From NCBI RefSeq assembly GCF_001279725.1, contig NZ_LGDE01000249.1, positions 3,359 through 67,358 on the forward strand: 64,000 nt of DNA, in the 5' to 3' direction. The notes under the pieces were generated by a model. That model worked only from the letters and a program-made list of their open reading frames with translations, made no database searches and was not told the DNA's origin. The translations under genes and the position numbers were made by a program. The stretch is from Streptomyces sp. WM4235. Its GTDB lineage: Bacteria; Actinomycetota; Actinomycetes; Streptomycetales; Streptomycetaceae. Positions 29,051-38,451 of the stretch are shown piece after piece (position 1 is the stretch's first letter; every line of letters begins with the position of its first letter).

Positions 29051-29887
29051 GTGGTCAACATCCGCAACCTCGATCCCAGCGCATCGCCGCTGGACTACTA
29101 CGGCTCCGAACTGCGCCGCCTGAGGGAGGACGCCGGGCTGAAACAGGCGCAGCTCGGCGACATCATCTTCTGCGCGGGCTCCCTGGTCGGACAGATCGAG
29201 ACGGCGAGGAAGGTACCCACCCGCGAGTTCTCGGACCGGGTGGACGCGGCGCTGGTGACGGGCGGGGTGTTCTCCCGGCTGGTGGGGCTGGTGCTGAGGA
29301 GCCAGTTGCCGACGTGGTTCCAGGCGTACGCCGACATGGAGGCCAAGGCGACGTACATCTCCTCCTTCCAGGCACAGTTGGTGTACGGGCTGTTGCAGAC
29401 GGAGGAGTATGCGCGAGCCGTGCTCCAGGCGGGCTGGTCGGACAAGCTCGATGAGGCGGTGGCTGCGAGGATGGAGCGCCAGCGAATTCTGGACAGGGAC
29501 CACCCCCCGCTGGTGTGGGTGGTGCTGGACGAGGGAGTGCTGCACCGTCCGTTCGGTAGCCGCGAAATCATGCGAAGCCAACTTCTGCACTTGTTGGAGT
29601 TCGGGGATCGGCGTGAGATGCGCATCCAGGTGCTCCCCTTTGCGGCGGGCCAACACCCTGCAACGGTGGGATCGTTCAACGTCCTGAGGTTCGAAAAGGA
29701 TCCGGACATCGTCTACGCAGAGAGCTATGGTCTGGCCAATGTGACCGCAAACCCAGAGACGGTCAGGGACTGTACGCACCGATACGATCACTTGCAGGCC
29801 GCGGCCCTGTCCGTGGAGCAGTCAGCGGCGCTGATCGCGCGCGTACGGGAGGAACGTTATGGGGATCGTCAAGAACCTGACAGGTGA
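29051..29887 (+). CDS. XRE-family regulator with DUF5753 domain
   Basis: A 278-residue regulator. The HTH_31 XRE domain is at about 15-70 (ELRRLREDAGLKQAQLGD ... GQIETARKVPT), followed by the DUF5753 domain (WFQAYADMEAKATYISSF ... GLLQTEEYARAV ... VLDEGVLHRPFG ... LPFAAGQHPATVGSF). This is the most abundant Streptomyces regulator type and is nearly always paired with a small DUF397 protein, as here. The pairs behave as toxin/antitoxin-like or signalling modules in development, with few defined. Starts at GTG 29051. Confidence 0.92.
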   Translation: MVNIRNLDPSASPLDYYGSELRRLREDAGLKQAQLGDIIFCAGSLVGQIETARKVPTREFSDRVDAALVTGGVFSRLVGLVLRSQLPTWFQAYADMEAKATYISSFQAQLVYGLLQTEEYARAVLQAGWSDKLDEAVAARMERQRILDRDHPPLVWVVLDEGVLHRPFGSREIMRSQLLHLLEFGDRREMRIQVLPFAAGQHPATVGSFNVLRFEKDPDIVYAESYGLANVTANPETVRDCTHRYDHLQAAALSVEQSAALIARVREERYGDRQEPDR

Positions 29888-30119
29888 GTTGTGGCGTAAG
29901 TCGTCGTACAGCGGAACCACCGGCGGTGACTGCGTCGAGTGCACCCCCCTCGGCGCCACCGCCTGGCGCAAGGCCTCGTACAGCGGAGGAACCGGCGGCG
30001 ATTGCGTCGAGGTCGCCTCCCAGCCCTGCCTGGTCGCCGTGCGGGACTCCAAGGACCCCGACGGCCCCGTCTTCACCGTCGGCCGCGGCGCCTTCGCCGC
30101 GTTCGTCGGGGCCTTGTAG
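29859..30119 (+). CDS. DUF397 small protein with internally duplicated motif
   Basis: An 86-residue partner of the XRE protein, overlapping its 3' end by 29 bases. The DUF397 signature is present twice in tandem: WRKSSYSGTTGGDCVEC at about 12-28 and WRKASYSGGTGGDCVEV at about 36-52. Then comes the usual VAVRDSKDPDGPVFTV end. Usual family members have one copy, so this one has an extra N-terminal motif. Confidence 0.9.
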   Translation: MGIVKNLTGELWRKSSYSGTTGGDCVECTPLGATAWRKASYSGGTGGDCVEVASQPCLVAVRDSKDPDGPVFTVGRGAFAAFVGAL

Positions 30120-30172
30120 GCGCACAGCCGTACGCGCGGGCCGGCTGGTCGGGAGGGTCCGCGTACAGAGAA

Positions 30173-30221
30173 AGAAGCTCCGGGCCCGGCCCCCTGGCGA
30201 GGGGTCGGATCCGGAGCTTCT
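30173..30221 (+). terminator. Terminator after XRE/DUF397
   Basis: AGAAGCTCCGG (30173-30183) pairs perfectly with 30211-30221. A small GC stem lies in the loop and TCTCG follows. Nothing else is seen between 30120 and 30363. Confidence 0.7.
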
Positions 30222-30363
30222 CTCGTGCGATGGAGTATGACTACCCGCTACATCCACCCGCTGAACCGCAGTCGGCCCATGATGTTGTCCCAACCTGTTC
30301 CGAGACCGCCGGCGCGGGGTTCCGGACCGGAGCCGGGAGCATCGTCGGGGCGGGGGAGTCGGT

Positions 30364-32156
<1,793 letters not shown>

Positions 32157-32161
32157 CCCAC

Positions 32162-32213
32162 CCTCGTCCTTCCGGCCGAACCGCGGTGCGGGGAAACGGC
32201 CGGAAGGACGAGG
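32162..32213 (+). terminator. Terminator after the trypsin gene
   Basis: A perfect 17-bp stem (32162-32178 with 32197-32213) begins 6 bases after the stop. Confidence 0.85.
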
Positions 32214-32400
32214 CGCCCCACCCCACGCGCACGTAACGTCGAACGAACCATCGCGGGACCGACACACCGCCGTGCCGGTCCCGCGGCACCCTCCCGACGG
32301 CCCGCCGAGCGGTTGCGGGACGCCACGCGCACCGGTCCCATGGAACGAATCCCTCCGGGACGACACCATCGGCAGCGGGCGACAGTGGGGCAGGCAACGC

Positions 32401-33054
32401 ATGACGATCAGAGTGGTCATCGCGGACGACCAGGAAATGGTCAGGACCGGCTTCCGGATGATCCTCGAAAGCCAACCCGACATCGAGGTCGTCGCGGACG
32501 TCGTCGACGGCGAGGAGGCCCTCGCGGCCGTCGCCGCCCACCGACCCGACGTCCTGCTCCTCGACATCCGCATGCCCCGGCTCGACGGCCTCGAAGTCAC
32601 CCGACGCCTCGCCGGCCAGGACACCCCACGCATCGTCATCGTCACCACCTTCGACCTGGACGAATACGTCCACGCGGCGCTCCGCGGCGGAGCGTCCGGC
32701 TTCCTCCTGAAGGACGCGAGCCCGGCCATGCTGGTTGAAGCGGTCCGCGCGGCCGCCGTCGGCGACTCCCTGGTCTCGCCCGCCATCACCGTGCGGCTGC
32801 TCCGCGAAATGGCCCACGCCCCGCCCGCCCGAGCCGCCCGCCGCCCCTCGGAACCCCTCACCGAACGCGAGGTCGACGTCGTGCGCTGCCTCGCCCGCGG
32901 CCAGACCAACGCCGAGATCGCCGGTGAACTCTTCGTCTCACTGTCCACCGTCAAGACCCACCTGGCCAACGTCCAGACCAAACTCGACGCCCGCAACCGC
33001 GTCGAGATCGCCGCGTGGGCCTGGGAAAGCGGCCTCGCCGCCGGCGCGGCGTGA
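32401..33054 (+). CDS. NarL/FixJ-type response regulator
   Basis: A 217-residue regulator: receiver domain 1-120 with acidic pair DD at 9-10, phosphoacceptor Asp in LLLDIRMP near 55, Thr in VTTFD near 82 and Lys in LLKDAS near 104. A LuxR HTH lies near 150-205 (LTEREVDVVRCLARGQTNAEI ... SLSTVKTHLANVQTKL). Paired with the histidine kinase 122 bases downstream. Confidence 0.94.
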   Translation: MTIRVVIADDQEMVRTGFRMILESQPDIEVVADVVDGEEALAAVAAHRPDVLLLDIRMPRLDGLEVTRRLAGQDTPRIVIVTTFDLDEYVHAALRGGASGFLLKDASPAMLVEAVRAAAVGDSLVSPAITVRLLREMAHAPPARAARRPSEPLTEREVDVVRCLARGQTNAEIAGELFVSLSTVKTHLANVQTKLDARNRVEIAAWAWESGLAAGAA

Positions 33055-33112
33055 GGCCTGCCGTCCGGCGCGGCGCGAGTCCCGGGGCGGGGTGCGGTGT
33101 GGGTCCCGAGGC

Positions 33113-33143
33113 GGGGCCCGGTGCGGGGCCCGGTGCGGGCCCC
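33113..33143 (+). repeat. 12-bp GC tandem repeat before the kinase gene
   Basis: GGGGCCCGGTGC occurs twice exactly in tandem (33113-33124, 33125-33136), with a partial third unit. Similar degenerate GTGCGGG units lie upstream. The repeat fills most of the gap between regulator and kinase. Confidence 0.6.
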
Positions 33144-33175
33144 GGCCCCCGGCTCGACCGGCCGCGTCCGCCGCG

Positions 33176-34348
33176 ATGAGTCCCCTCGCCTCCTGGACCC
33201 GCCGCCACCCCCGCGCCGCCCGGCTGCTCCGCGTCACCCTCTCGCTGCTCCTCCTCGGCCTCGTCACCTTCGAGGGCCTCGTCCTGGCCCGTCAGCCCAG
33301 CGCCCCGCACGCCGCCGTGTGGGTGTCCGGGATCCTCGTCTGCCTCAGCGCCGCGCCCTGGCCCCGCATCCCCCTGCTCGCCCGCGCCTGGTTCGCCGCC
33401 GCCACCACCTGGACCGTCACCCTCCTGCTGATCTTCGGCAACCATCCCCTCGTCGTCTGGGGCGCCGGCGAGGCCATCGCCCTGCTCGTCCTGCTCTCCC
33501 AGGTCCTGCTCCGCGCCCCCGCCCGCACCGCCGCCGTCCTCGGCCCCCTCCTCGGCCTCGGCTGCATGGCCGTCCCCGTACGCGACACCGACCCAGGCCG
33601 GTTCACCCTGCTCTTCTCCGTCCTCGCCGTCGTCGTCGGCGCGTACTCCCTGCTCCTGCGCCTCCAGTCCGTCCAACGCGTCCGCGAACTGCGAGCCGTC
33701 CGCACCGCCGAACGCCTGGAGCTCGCCCGCGAACTCCACGACCTCGTCGCCCACCACGTCACCGGCATCGTCGTCGAGGCCCGCGCCGCCCGCTTCACCG
33801 GAGTCACCGCCGACCGCGCCGCCGAGATCCTCGGCCGCATCGAGACCGCCGGCGACGAGGCCCTCGGCTCCATGCGCCGCCTCGTCAAGATCCTCCGCGA
33901 GGACGAGGCCGCCGCCGGAGGAGACACCGCCGCCGGAACCACCCCCGTCGCCGGCCTCGCGGACCTGCGCGCGCTCACCGAACGCTTCGCCGTCACCGGC
34001 CCGCCCGTCACCCTCCGCATCGAAGAAGGCCTGGAAGCCCGACTCCCCGCGGACGTGGCCGCCACCGCGCACCGCATCGTCCTCGAAGCCCTCACCAACA
34101 TCGGCAAACACGCGGCGACGGCCACCGCCGTCCACATCGCCCTGCGCACCGTCCCCGCCGGCCTCGAAGTACGCGTCGAGGACGACGGCGGCCGGCCCGC
34201 CCGACTCTCCGAGAACGCCCGGGGCGGCGGCTACGGCCTCGCCGGAATGACCGAACGCGCCGAGGCCCTCGGCGGCTCCCTCACCGCCGGCCCCGCCCCG
34301 ACGGGCGGCTGGCTCGTCACCGCCACCCTGCCCCTCCAGGCCCTGTAG
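33176..34348 (+). CDS. Two-component sensor histidine kinase (NarX/DesK type)
   Basis: A 390-residue membrane kinase with about five hydrophobic segments in residues 15-160 and no large extracellular domain. The HisKA_3 dimerisation motif is ARELHDLVAHHVTGIVVEAR near 188, and the HATPase has EALTNIGKHA (N box) near 303, VEDDGG and GYGLAGMTERAEALGGSL (G box) near 350. It would phosphorylate the upstream response regulator. The signal is unknown. Confidence 0.92.
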   Translation: MSPLASWTRRHPRAARLLRVTLSLLLLGLVTFEGLVLARQPSAPHAAVWVSGILVCLSAAPWPRIPLLARAWFAAATTWTVTLLLIFGNHPLVVWGAGEAIALLVLLSQVLLRAPARTAAVLGPLLGLGCMAVPVRDTDPGRFTLLFSVLAVVVGAYSLLLRLQSVQRVRELRAVRTAERLELARELHDLVAHHVTGIVVEARAARFTGVTADRAAEILGRIETAGDEALGSMRRLVKILREDEAAAGGDTAAGTTPVAGLADLRALTERFAVTGPPVTLRIEEGLEARLPADVAATAHRIVLEALTNIGKHAATATAVHIALRTVPAGLEVRVEDDGGRPARLSENARGGGYGLAGMTERAEALGGSLTAGPAPTGGWLVTATLPLQAL

Positions 34349-34350
34349 GC

Positions 34351-34366
34351 CGGCCCTTTCGGGCCG
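34351..34366 (+). terminator. Small hairpin after the kinase gene
   Basis: CGGCCC-TTTC-GGGCCG, a 6-bp stem 2 bases after the stop. Weak but well placed. Confidence 0.4.
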
Positions 34367-34462
34367 TCCCGTGCCCGCAGGGCCCCGCCCCGACCCCGCC
34401 GGCCGTCTCACCGGTCGAGGTGGCGAGGAACCCGTCGCGTCCGCCACGTATTCTCGGGAACC

Positions 34463-34804
34463 ATGAACCACAGCGACACCGACGAGGCCCACGAGAACGT
34501 CACCGCCGAACTGTCCCGCCTGCGCGACAGCATCGACAACATCGACGCGGCCGTGGTCCACATGCTCGCCGAGCGCTTCAAGTGCACCCAGCAGGTCGGC
34601 CACCTCAAGGCCCGCCACCAGCTGCCCCCCGCCGACCCCGGCCGCGAGGCCAGCCAGATCGCCCGCCTGCGCCAGCTCGCCGAGAACGCCAAACTCGATC
34701 CGGCCTTCGCGGAGAAACTCCTCAACTTCATCATCGCTGAAGTAATTCGGCACCATGAGACGATCGCCGAGGAGGCCGTGACCAGCGAGGGAGCTGCCGG
34801 GTGA
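34463..34804 (+). CDS. Chorismate mutase (AroQ type)
   Basis: A 113-residue all-alpha chorismate mutase converting chorismate to prephenate for Phe/Tyr synthesis. It has the AroQ helices: SRLRDSIDNIDAAVVHMLAERF (1), QVGHLKARHQLPPADPGRE (2) and FAEKLLNFIIAEVIRHHE (3). Its stop codon ends at 34804 and the element integrase stop starts at 34805. The last residues (about 103-113, EEAVTSEGAAG) could therefore lie within or be altered by the attachment site. Confidence 0.9.
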   Translation: MNHSDTDEAHENVTAELSRLRDSIDNIDAAVVHMLAERFKCTQQVGHLKARHQLPPADPGREASQIARLRQLAENAKLDPAFAEKLLNFIIAEVIRHHETIAEEAVTSEGAAG

Positions 34805-34843
34805 TCACTCGGAAGTCTCTCCGGAAAGATCGTTTAGGAGAGA
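34799..34843. other. Candidate left attachment-site region
   Basis: The chorismate mutase and integrase stop codons abut at 34804/34805 inside the palindrome GTGATCAC. Just beyond, TCTCTCC (34816-34822) and GGAGAGA (34837-34843) form an inverted repeat that could be recombinase arm or core DNA. The core is not defined because attR is outside the window. Confidence 0.4.
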
Positions 34844-36118
34844 TTTAGGGGAGCCGGCCCGTTCCCAGATCGATTCCCACCCGAGGTTCCCCATCGCCCG
34901 CTCGTACAACTTCTGGAGTCCATCGAGGCGCTCCTGCCGCATGGTGGGAGTCGGGTGCCGGTACGTCCCCTTGATGCCAGGGTACTTATGCCCCATCTGC
35001 TCGTACCCCAACACCGGCCGCACGTCGATCTGCTCCTGCCAAGTGTCGTGCGTGTGCCGCAGGTCGCGCATCGTCAGACCCGGCATGATCGGCTCCCACT
35101 TCTCCTTGAGGGCGGAGCCGCGGGCGTTCGGCCGCGCGTCCCGTCCGTCCGCCGCGGGGCGGATGACCCGGAACCACTCGGAACGCCACCACCACTTGCC
35201 GGTGGGTGTGCAGAACACGAAGTCGTACTTCCAGTCGTCGAGGTGCCCCCGCAGCAACTGGGCGAGGAACGGGGGGAGGTCAACGTCGCGGGCCGATGGT
35301 CCGTTCTTCGGAGGCTCCAGCCCCCGGAAGATCTTCCTCTTGCCCTCTTCGTTGCGCACGTAGTACTCGGCCAGCACACCCTTGTCCTCGTCGACCCGAA
35401 TGATCGGGCAGGTGAAGACGCCTCCGTCGTGGCGCTGCTTTCGTGCGAGCAGTGCGTTCTGTCGATGGAGACCGACCAGCTCCTCCCACCGGAGGCCGGT
35501 GAAGGCGGTCGTCAGGATGTGCATTCCATAGGCCGGGCCCAGTCGACGCGACAGTTGGAGGACCACCTCGGGCGTGGCCCATCGCTCCTCGTCCGGCTTC
35601 TTCTTCGCCGTGTCCGCGGGGAGGCCTGTCAGTCGCCGGCCCGCCAGGGGATTCACGGTCAGGTGCTTGGCGTCCACGGCTCCGTTGAGGATGCGGGCCA
35701 TGAGCTGAACGCAGTCCTTGACCGTGCTGCGGGCCGCGCTCTTGGCGACCTTCCTGGCCCAGGCTTCCACGTCGAACCAGTTGAAGGCGATCAGGGGAGT
35801 GTGCTCCCACTCAGGGAGGATATGGGCCTCAAGCCTCTCCCACTGGTTCATCGTGGTGCGCCCGCGGACGGCCTGGGCGGGCATCCACGTGTCCTTGGTA
35901 AAGGTTCCGAACTTCTTGGTGGACAAGTTCGGGTCGATCCAACGACCCTCCCGCATCGCGGTTTCCTGGGCGTCCCCCCACTCTTCGGCGAGCTTCTTCG
36001 TGGGGAACCCGGGCTGGCTCCCCCACTTGCCGTCCGGCCGCATGTACCGGCAGCGCCAGGTGAACTGCTTGGTCTGCTGGCCTTTGCGTACCTTGTAGAC
36101 CTTCTCCGCATACGCCAT
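34805..36118 (-). CDS. int: Tyrosine recombinase / integrase
   Basis: A 437-residue phage-type integrase. The N-terminal region has an Arm-binding-like part (residues 1-70), a SAM-like core-binding domain (about 72-160) and a catalytic domain (about 178-400). Catalytic residues: Arg210 (TGLRWEEL), Arg354 in RDLRHTH (the usual box II His is Arg351), His377 (MGHK) and nucleophile Tyr386 (GTYRHPTP). The gene points at the chromosome with its stop against the chorismate mutase stop, the usual orientation beside an attL. An SD GGAAGGA precedes the ATG. Confidence 0.94.
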   Translation of the reverse strand: MAYAEKVYKVRKGQQTKQFTWRCRYMRPDGKWGSQPGFPTKKLAEEWGDAQETAMREGRWIDPNLSTKKFGTFTKDTWMPAQAVRGRTTMNQWERLEAHILPEWEHTPLIAFNWFDVEAWARKVAKSAARSTVKDCVQLMARILNGAVDAKHLTVNPLAGRRLTGLPADTAKKKPDEERWATPEVVLQLSRRLGPAYGMHILTTAFTGLRWEELVGLHRQNALLARKQRHDGGVFTCPIIRVDEDKGVLAEYYVRNEEGKRKIFRGLEPPKNGPSARDVDLPPFLAQLLRGHLDDWKYDFVFCTPTGKWWWRSEWFRVIRPAADGRDARPNARGSALKEKWEPIMPGLTMRDLRHTHDTWQEQIDVRPVLGYEQMGHKYPGIKGTYRHPTPTMRQERLDGLQKLYERAMGNLGWESIWERAGSPKSLLNDLSGETSE

Positions 36119-36142
36119 CTACAAGCATCCTTCCGCGAGCCG

Positions 36143-36379
36143 TCAGCCGGCCACGGCGTGCAGGAGGGGCCGGTGGCAGGGTGCGGCAGAGTCGAGTGTC
36201 AGGCCGGGCGCGCCGGTTCCCAGGGCCTCGTTGATCGATGCCACCGCCGCAGTCGAAAGTCGCCCAGACGTGAGCAGTGTCGGGTCGACGTAGACACAGG
36301 TGTGAGAGCTCAGATGCTCGACCCAGAGAAGTGCGTCATGAGGCATTTTGCCCGGTACGCAGAAAACGTGAACACACAT
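36143..36379 (-). CDS. Small hypothetical protein upstream of int
   Basis: 78 residues ending 24 bases before int, so probably in its transcript. ATG 36379 has SD GAGGGG. No HTH is evident; the N-terminus MCVHVFCVPGKMPHDALLW and a central strand-rich stretch match no family I know. Its place is where an excision factor often sits, but nothing in the sequence supports that role. Confidence 0.55.
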   Translation of the reverse strand: MCVHVFCVPGKMPHDALLWVEHLSSHTCVYVDPTLLTSGRLSTAAVASINEALGTGAPGLTLDSAAPCHRPLLHAVAG

Positions 36380-36482
36380 CAGCCACCCCTCGTCCCGTAC
36401 TGGTGGCCCCATGGTCGACGTTGTGTTATCGAATCACACGTATGGGTCACGGGGGAGAGGCTTGGTCGAAGTTCTTCAACCC

Positions 36483-36995
36483 TCAAGCTTCGCTGGCGAC
36501 CGACGGCGGACTGTCGTTCCCGTCCCGGTCGTACTCCACGGCCTCAAGCAGGTGCTGGTGCGCCGAGCGCCACGCCTCCAGGTTCCGGCGGATCTCCTCC
36601 GGACTGGCTCCTGGCCTCCCCTTGACGACCACGACCATGCGCGCGTCGCCACCGAGGGGAACCACCACCGTGTCCAGGAGGGCGCCGTCATCGGCAAGCT
36701 CGTCCACGATGCGCAACGGGAGTCCAGCTGGCGGCTCGGCGGCGGCTTCCGGCTGGGCGGCTAGTCGGGGTTCACGGCCGGCGAGGACTTCGTCGATGGA
36801 GTCCGTCGCCCATCCGACACGCCGGGCGTAGGCGCGCATCGTCAGCGACGGCTTGCTGTGCGGCTTGCCCCGCTCGATTCCTTGCACGACGGAACGGCTA
36901 ACGCCGAGTTCGGCGGCCAGCTGCTCCTGCGTGAGGCCGATTGCCTGTCGGGCGGCCTTGAGTGCCTTACCCAGCCGTGCCCAGTCGCGGTCCAT
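36483..36995 (-). CDS. XRE-family repressor-like regulator
   Basis: 170 residues. The XRE HTH is at about 5-60 (LGKALKAARQAIGLTQEQLA ... SRSVVQGIERG), followed by a C-terminal domain with a strand pattern LLDTVVVPLGGDARMVVVVKG. ATG 36995 (MDRDWARL) is chosen; a longer start at 37013 is possible. Divergent from a second, smaller XRE gene across a region with three related boxes: a cI/cro-like arrangement likely to control element gene expression. Confidence 0.85.
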   Translation of the reverse strand: MDRDWARLGKALKAARQAIGLTQEQLAAELGVSRSVVQGIERGKPHSKPSLTMRAYARRVGWATDSIDEVLAGREPRLAAQPEAAAEPPAGLPLRIVDELADDGALLDTVVVPLGGDARMVVVVKGRPGASPEEIRRNLEAWRSAHQHLLEAVEYDRDGNDSPPSVASEA

Positions 36996-37092
36996 GGCCA
37001 CATGATGCCGCACGTCTGTGCAACCAAGAAGCCTACTTCCCGCGCTTTGACCTGCTCCGTAGTAAGCATTTCGGCCGTTTGGGGTTGCACGC

Positions 37093-37210
37093 CGCGCTCC
37101 GAAAGTGCGCCCCTTGCGCGCCTGTCACGCAGTGTCGCGCTCTGAAAGTGAGCTGAGAGTGTCCGCAGAGTGCTTGCATCTTGAGGGCTCTTGGGCTTAC
37201 TTTCTAAGCG
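37093..37210. promoter_or_regulatory. Three related operator boxes between the XRE genes
   Basis: Box 1 CGCGCTCCGAAAGTGCGC (37093-37110) and box 2 CGCGCTCTGAAAGTGAGC (37136-37153) are direct repeats differing at 2 of 18 positions. Box 3 (37195-37210) is the inverse orientation; its complement CGCTTAGAAAGTAAGC matches box 2 at 13 of 16. Box 3 overlaps the predicted rightward -10. Confidence 0.6.
37173..37203 (+). promoter_or_regulatory. Candidate promoter for the rightward operon
   Basis: TTGCAT (37173-37178) and TACTTT (37198-37203), 19 bases apart, in an AT-richer patch directly before the small XRE gene and overlapping box 3. Confidence 0.4.
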
Positions 37211-37230
37211 TGAGACCGAACGGAGCCGCA

Positions 37231-37419
37231 ATGCGGGCCATACGGAAAGCTCAGAACATGAGCCTTCGAACGCTCGCGCTAGTAACCGGATTGGACCGCG
37301 GATACCTGTCCCGTCTTGAGCGAGGACTCATCCGGTGCACGTCGGCCAGTTCGGTCATGAGAGTCGCCAATGCCTTCGGGGTTCCACCCGAGGCCATTAC
37401 GCACGAGGAGAAACCGTGA
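37231..37419 (+). CDS. Small XRE regulator (cro-like)
   Basis: 62 residues, almost only an HTH: MRAIRKAQNMSLRTLALVTG then LDRGYLSRLERGL and a VANAFGVPPEAIT end. ATG 37231 has SD GGAG; an in-frame GTG at 37210 overlaps operator box 3 and is less likely. First gene of the long rightward operon, overlapping the next by 4 bases (GTGA). Confidence 0.78.
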   Translation: MRAIRKAQNMSLRTLALVTGLDRGYLSRLERGLIRCTSASSVMRVANAFGVPPEAITHEEKP

Positions 37420-37691
37420 CCGACGAGGCCAGCAAGGCGCCGCCGGCCAAGCCCGCCCGCCAGCCCCGCAAGCGCGTCATGAAGGCGGTCGAAGCCGAAT
37501 CCGAGCTCGTCCGCTGGACGCCCGAGGAAGTGGCGGCGAAGAAGCTTCTGCCTTACACCGCACGGGTGCTGCGGCGGAAGTGCAACCGCCGGGAGATCTT
37601 CCACCACCAGGACGGCGGAAAGATCACGTTCACTCCGGACGACATCCGCCGCGAGAACGCCCGCACTCAGGTCGCCCCCGTCGCCGCCTAG
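37416..37691 (+). CDS. Helix-turn-helix protein, excisionase-like
   Basis: 91 residues: a basic Lys/Pro/Ala-rich N-terminus then WTPEEVAAKKLLPYTARVLRR, CNRREIFHHQDGGKITFTPDDIRR, a MerR/Xis-type winged HTH. Starts at GTG 37416 coupled to the XRE gene. Could be excisionase or an auxiliary regulator. Confidence 0.7.
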   Translation: MTDEASKAPPAKPARQPRKRVMKAVEAESELVRWTPEEVAAKKLLPYTARVLRRKCNRREIFHHQDGGKITFTPDDIRRENARTQVAPVAA

Positions 37692-37790
37692 CTGCGGCAA
37701 ACGGCCCCAACCGCCGGGCTACCACACACCGACGGCCAGGGCCTCCCGATCCACCCCTCACCTGCAGATACCGCAAGGAGACGAGGACCG

Positions 37791-38105
37791 ATGTCAGACA
37801 TCATCGCCGGTGATCCGGCAGACACCAACCCCACCCCTCCGGCTCGCGTTATGACCGCCCGCGACCGCCTCGGGGTGATGATCCGCACCAGCCACGGAGA
37901 CATGACCGTCTGGTCCGCCCCCGAGGTCGACGAGATGCTCGACGCCTACCGCGCCGAGATCCTCGCCGAGGCCATCAAGGCGGCCCAGTGCGAGGTCACC
38001 ACGGATGGCACCGGCCAACCCGAGGACGTCGCCTACGACTGGGGCGTCATGGACGCTGCCGCCGCGATCGGCGCGCTGCTCGAAGGCGGTGAGTCCCGTG
38101 GCTGA
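37791..38105 (+). CDS. Hypothetical element protein
   Basis: 104 residues, start with SD AAGGAGA. Contains MIRTSHGDMTVWSAPEVDEM and an acidic helix AEILAEAIKAAQCEV. No known domain; one of a run of small early-operon proteins, overlapping the next gene by 8 bases. Confidence 0.65.
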   Translation: MSDIIAGDPADTNPTPPARVMTARDRLGVMIRTSHGDMTVWSAPEVDEMLDAYRAEILAEAIKAAQCEVTTDGTGQPEDVAYDWGVMDAAAAIGALLEGGESRG

Positions 38106-38451
38106 TCTCCTCCCCGTGGACACGACGTCCGCGTCCCTCGCCGACCTGACGCCGCCGATCGCCCGCCTGGATGTGCCGCTGGCCCAGCTGGTGGCCGCTC
38201 TCAGCAAGCCGTACCAGCCGTCCCCACAGGAACTGGCCCGCCAGGCCGCCGCCGAGGAGCACCTCGCGCAGGTTGCCGCCGGGCTCGGGCTGACGCCGGA
38301 GGAGTACATCGCGGCCGGCGGACGCGCGGTCGAGGCCCACCTGCTGCACCACGCCGACGCCGACGACGTCACCCGCCCGTTCCCCGACCTGCGCAAGGGC
38401 ATCCCCGCCCGACTCATCGACGGAAGCGCGAAGCCCGGAGGCCAGTCGTGA
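38098..38451 (+). CDS. Hypothetical element protein
   Basis: 117 residues from GTG 38098. Mostly helical, with a segment LAQVAAGLGLTPEEYIAAGG that looks like a small DNA- or protein-binding helix pair. Function unknown. Coupled on both sides. Confidence 0.65.
   Translation: MADLLPVDTTSASLADLTPPIARLDVPLAQLVAALSKPYQPSPQELARQAAAEEHLAQVAAGLGLTPEEYIAAGGRAVEAHLLHHADADDVTRPFPDLRKGIPARLIDGSAKPGGQS

Noticed and set aside
32951..34756. A 600-codon minus-strand frame opposite the kinase and chorismate mutase genes
   Set aside because: Composition is Gly/Glu/Asp-rich shadow with no domain; the plus strand has complete kinase motifs.
34816..34843. The inverted repeat in the int 3' end as a transcription terminator
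   Set aside because: The stem is only 7 bp with a 14-base loop and lies inside int coding sequence; att-region DNA is more likely.
36143..36379. The small gene upstream of int as the excisionase
   Set aside because: Position fits, but no HTH or basic DNA-binding pattern is visible; better Xis candidates are at 37416 and 55642.
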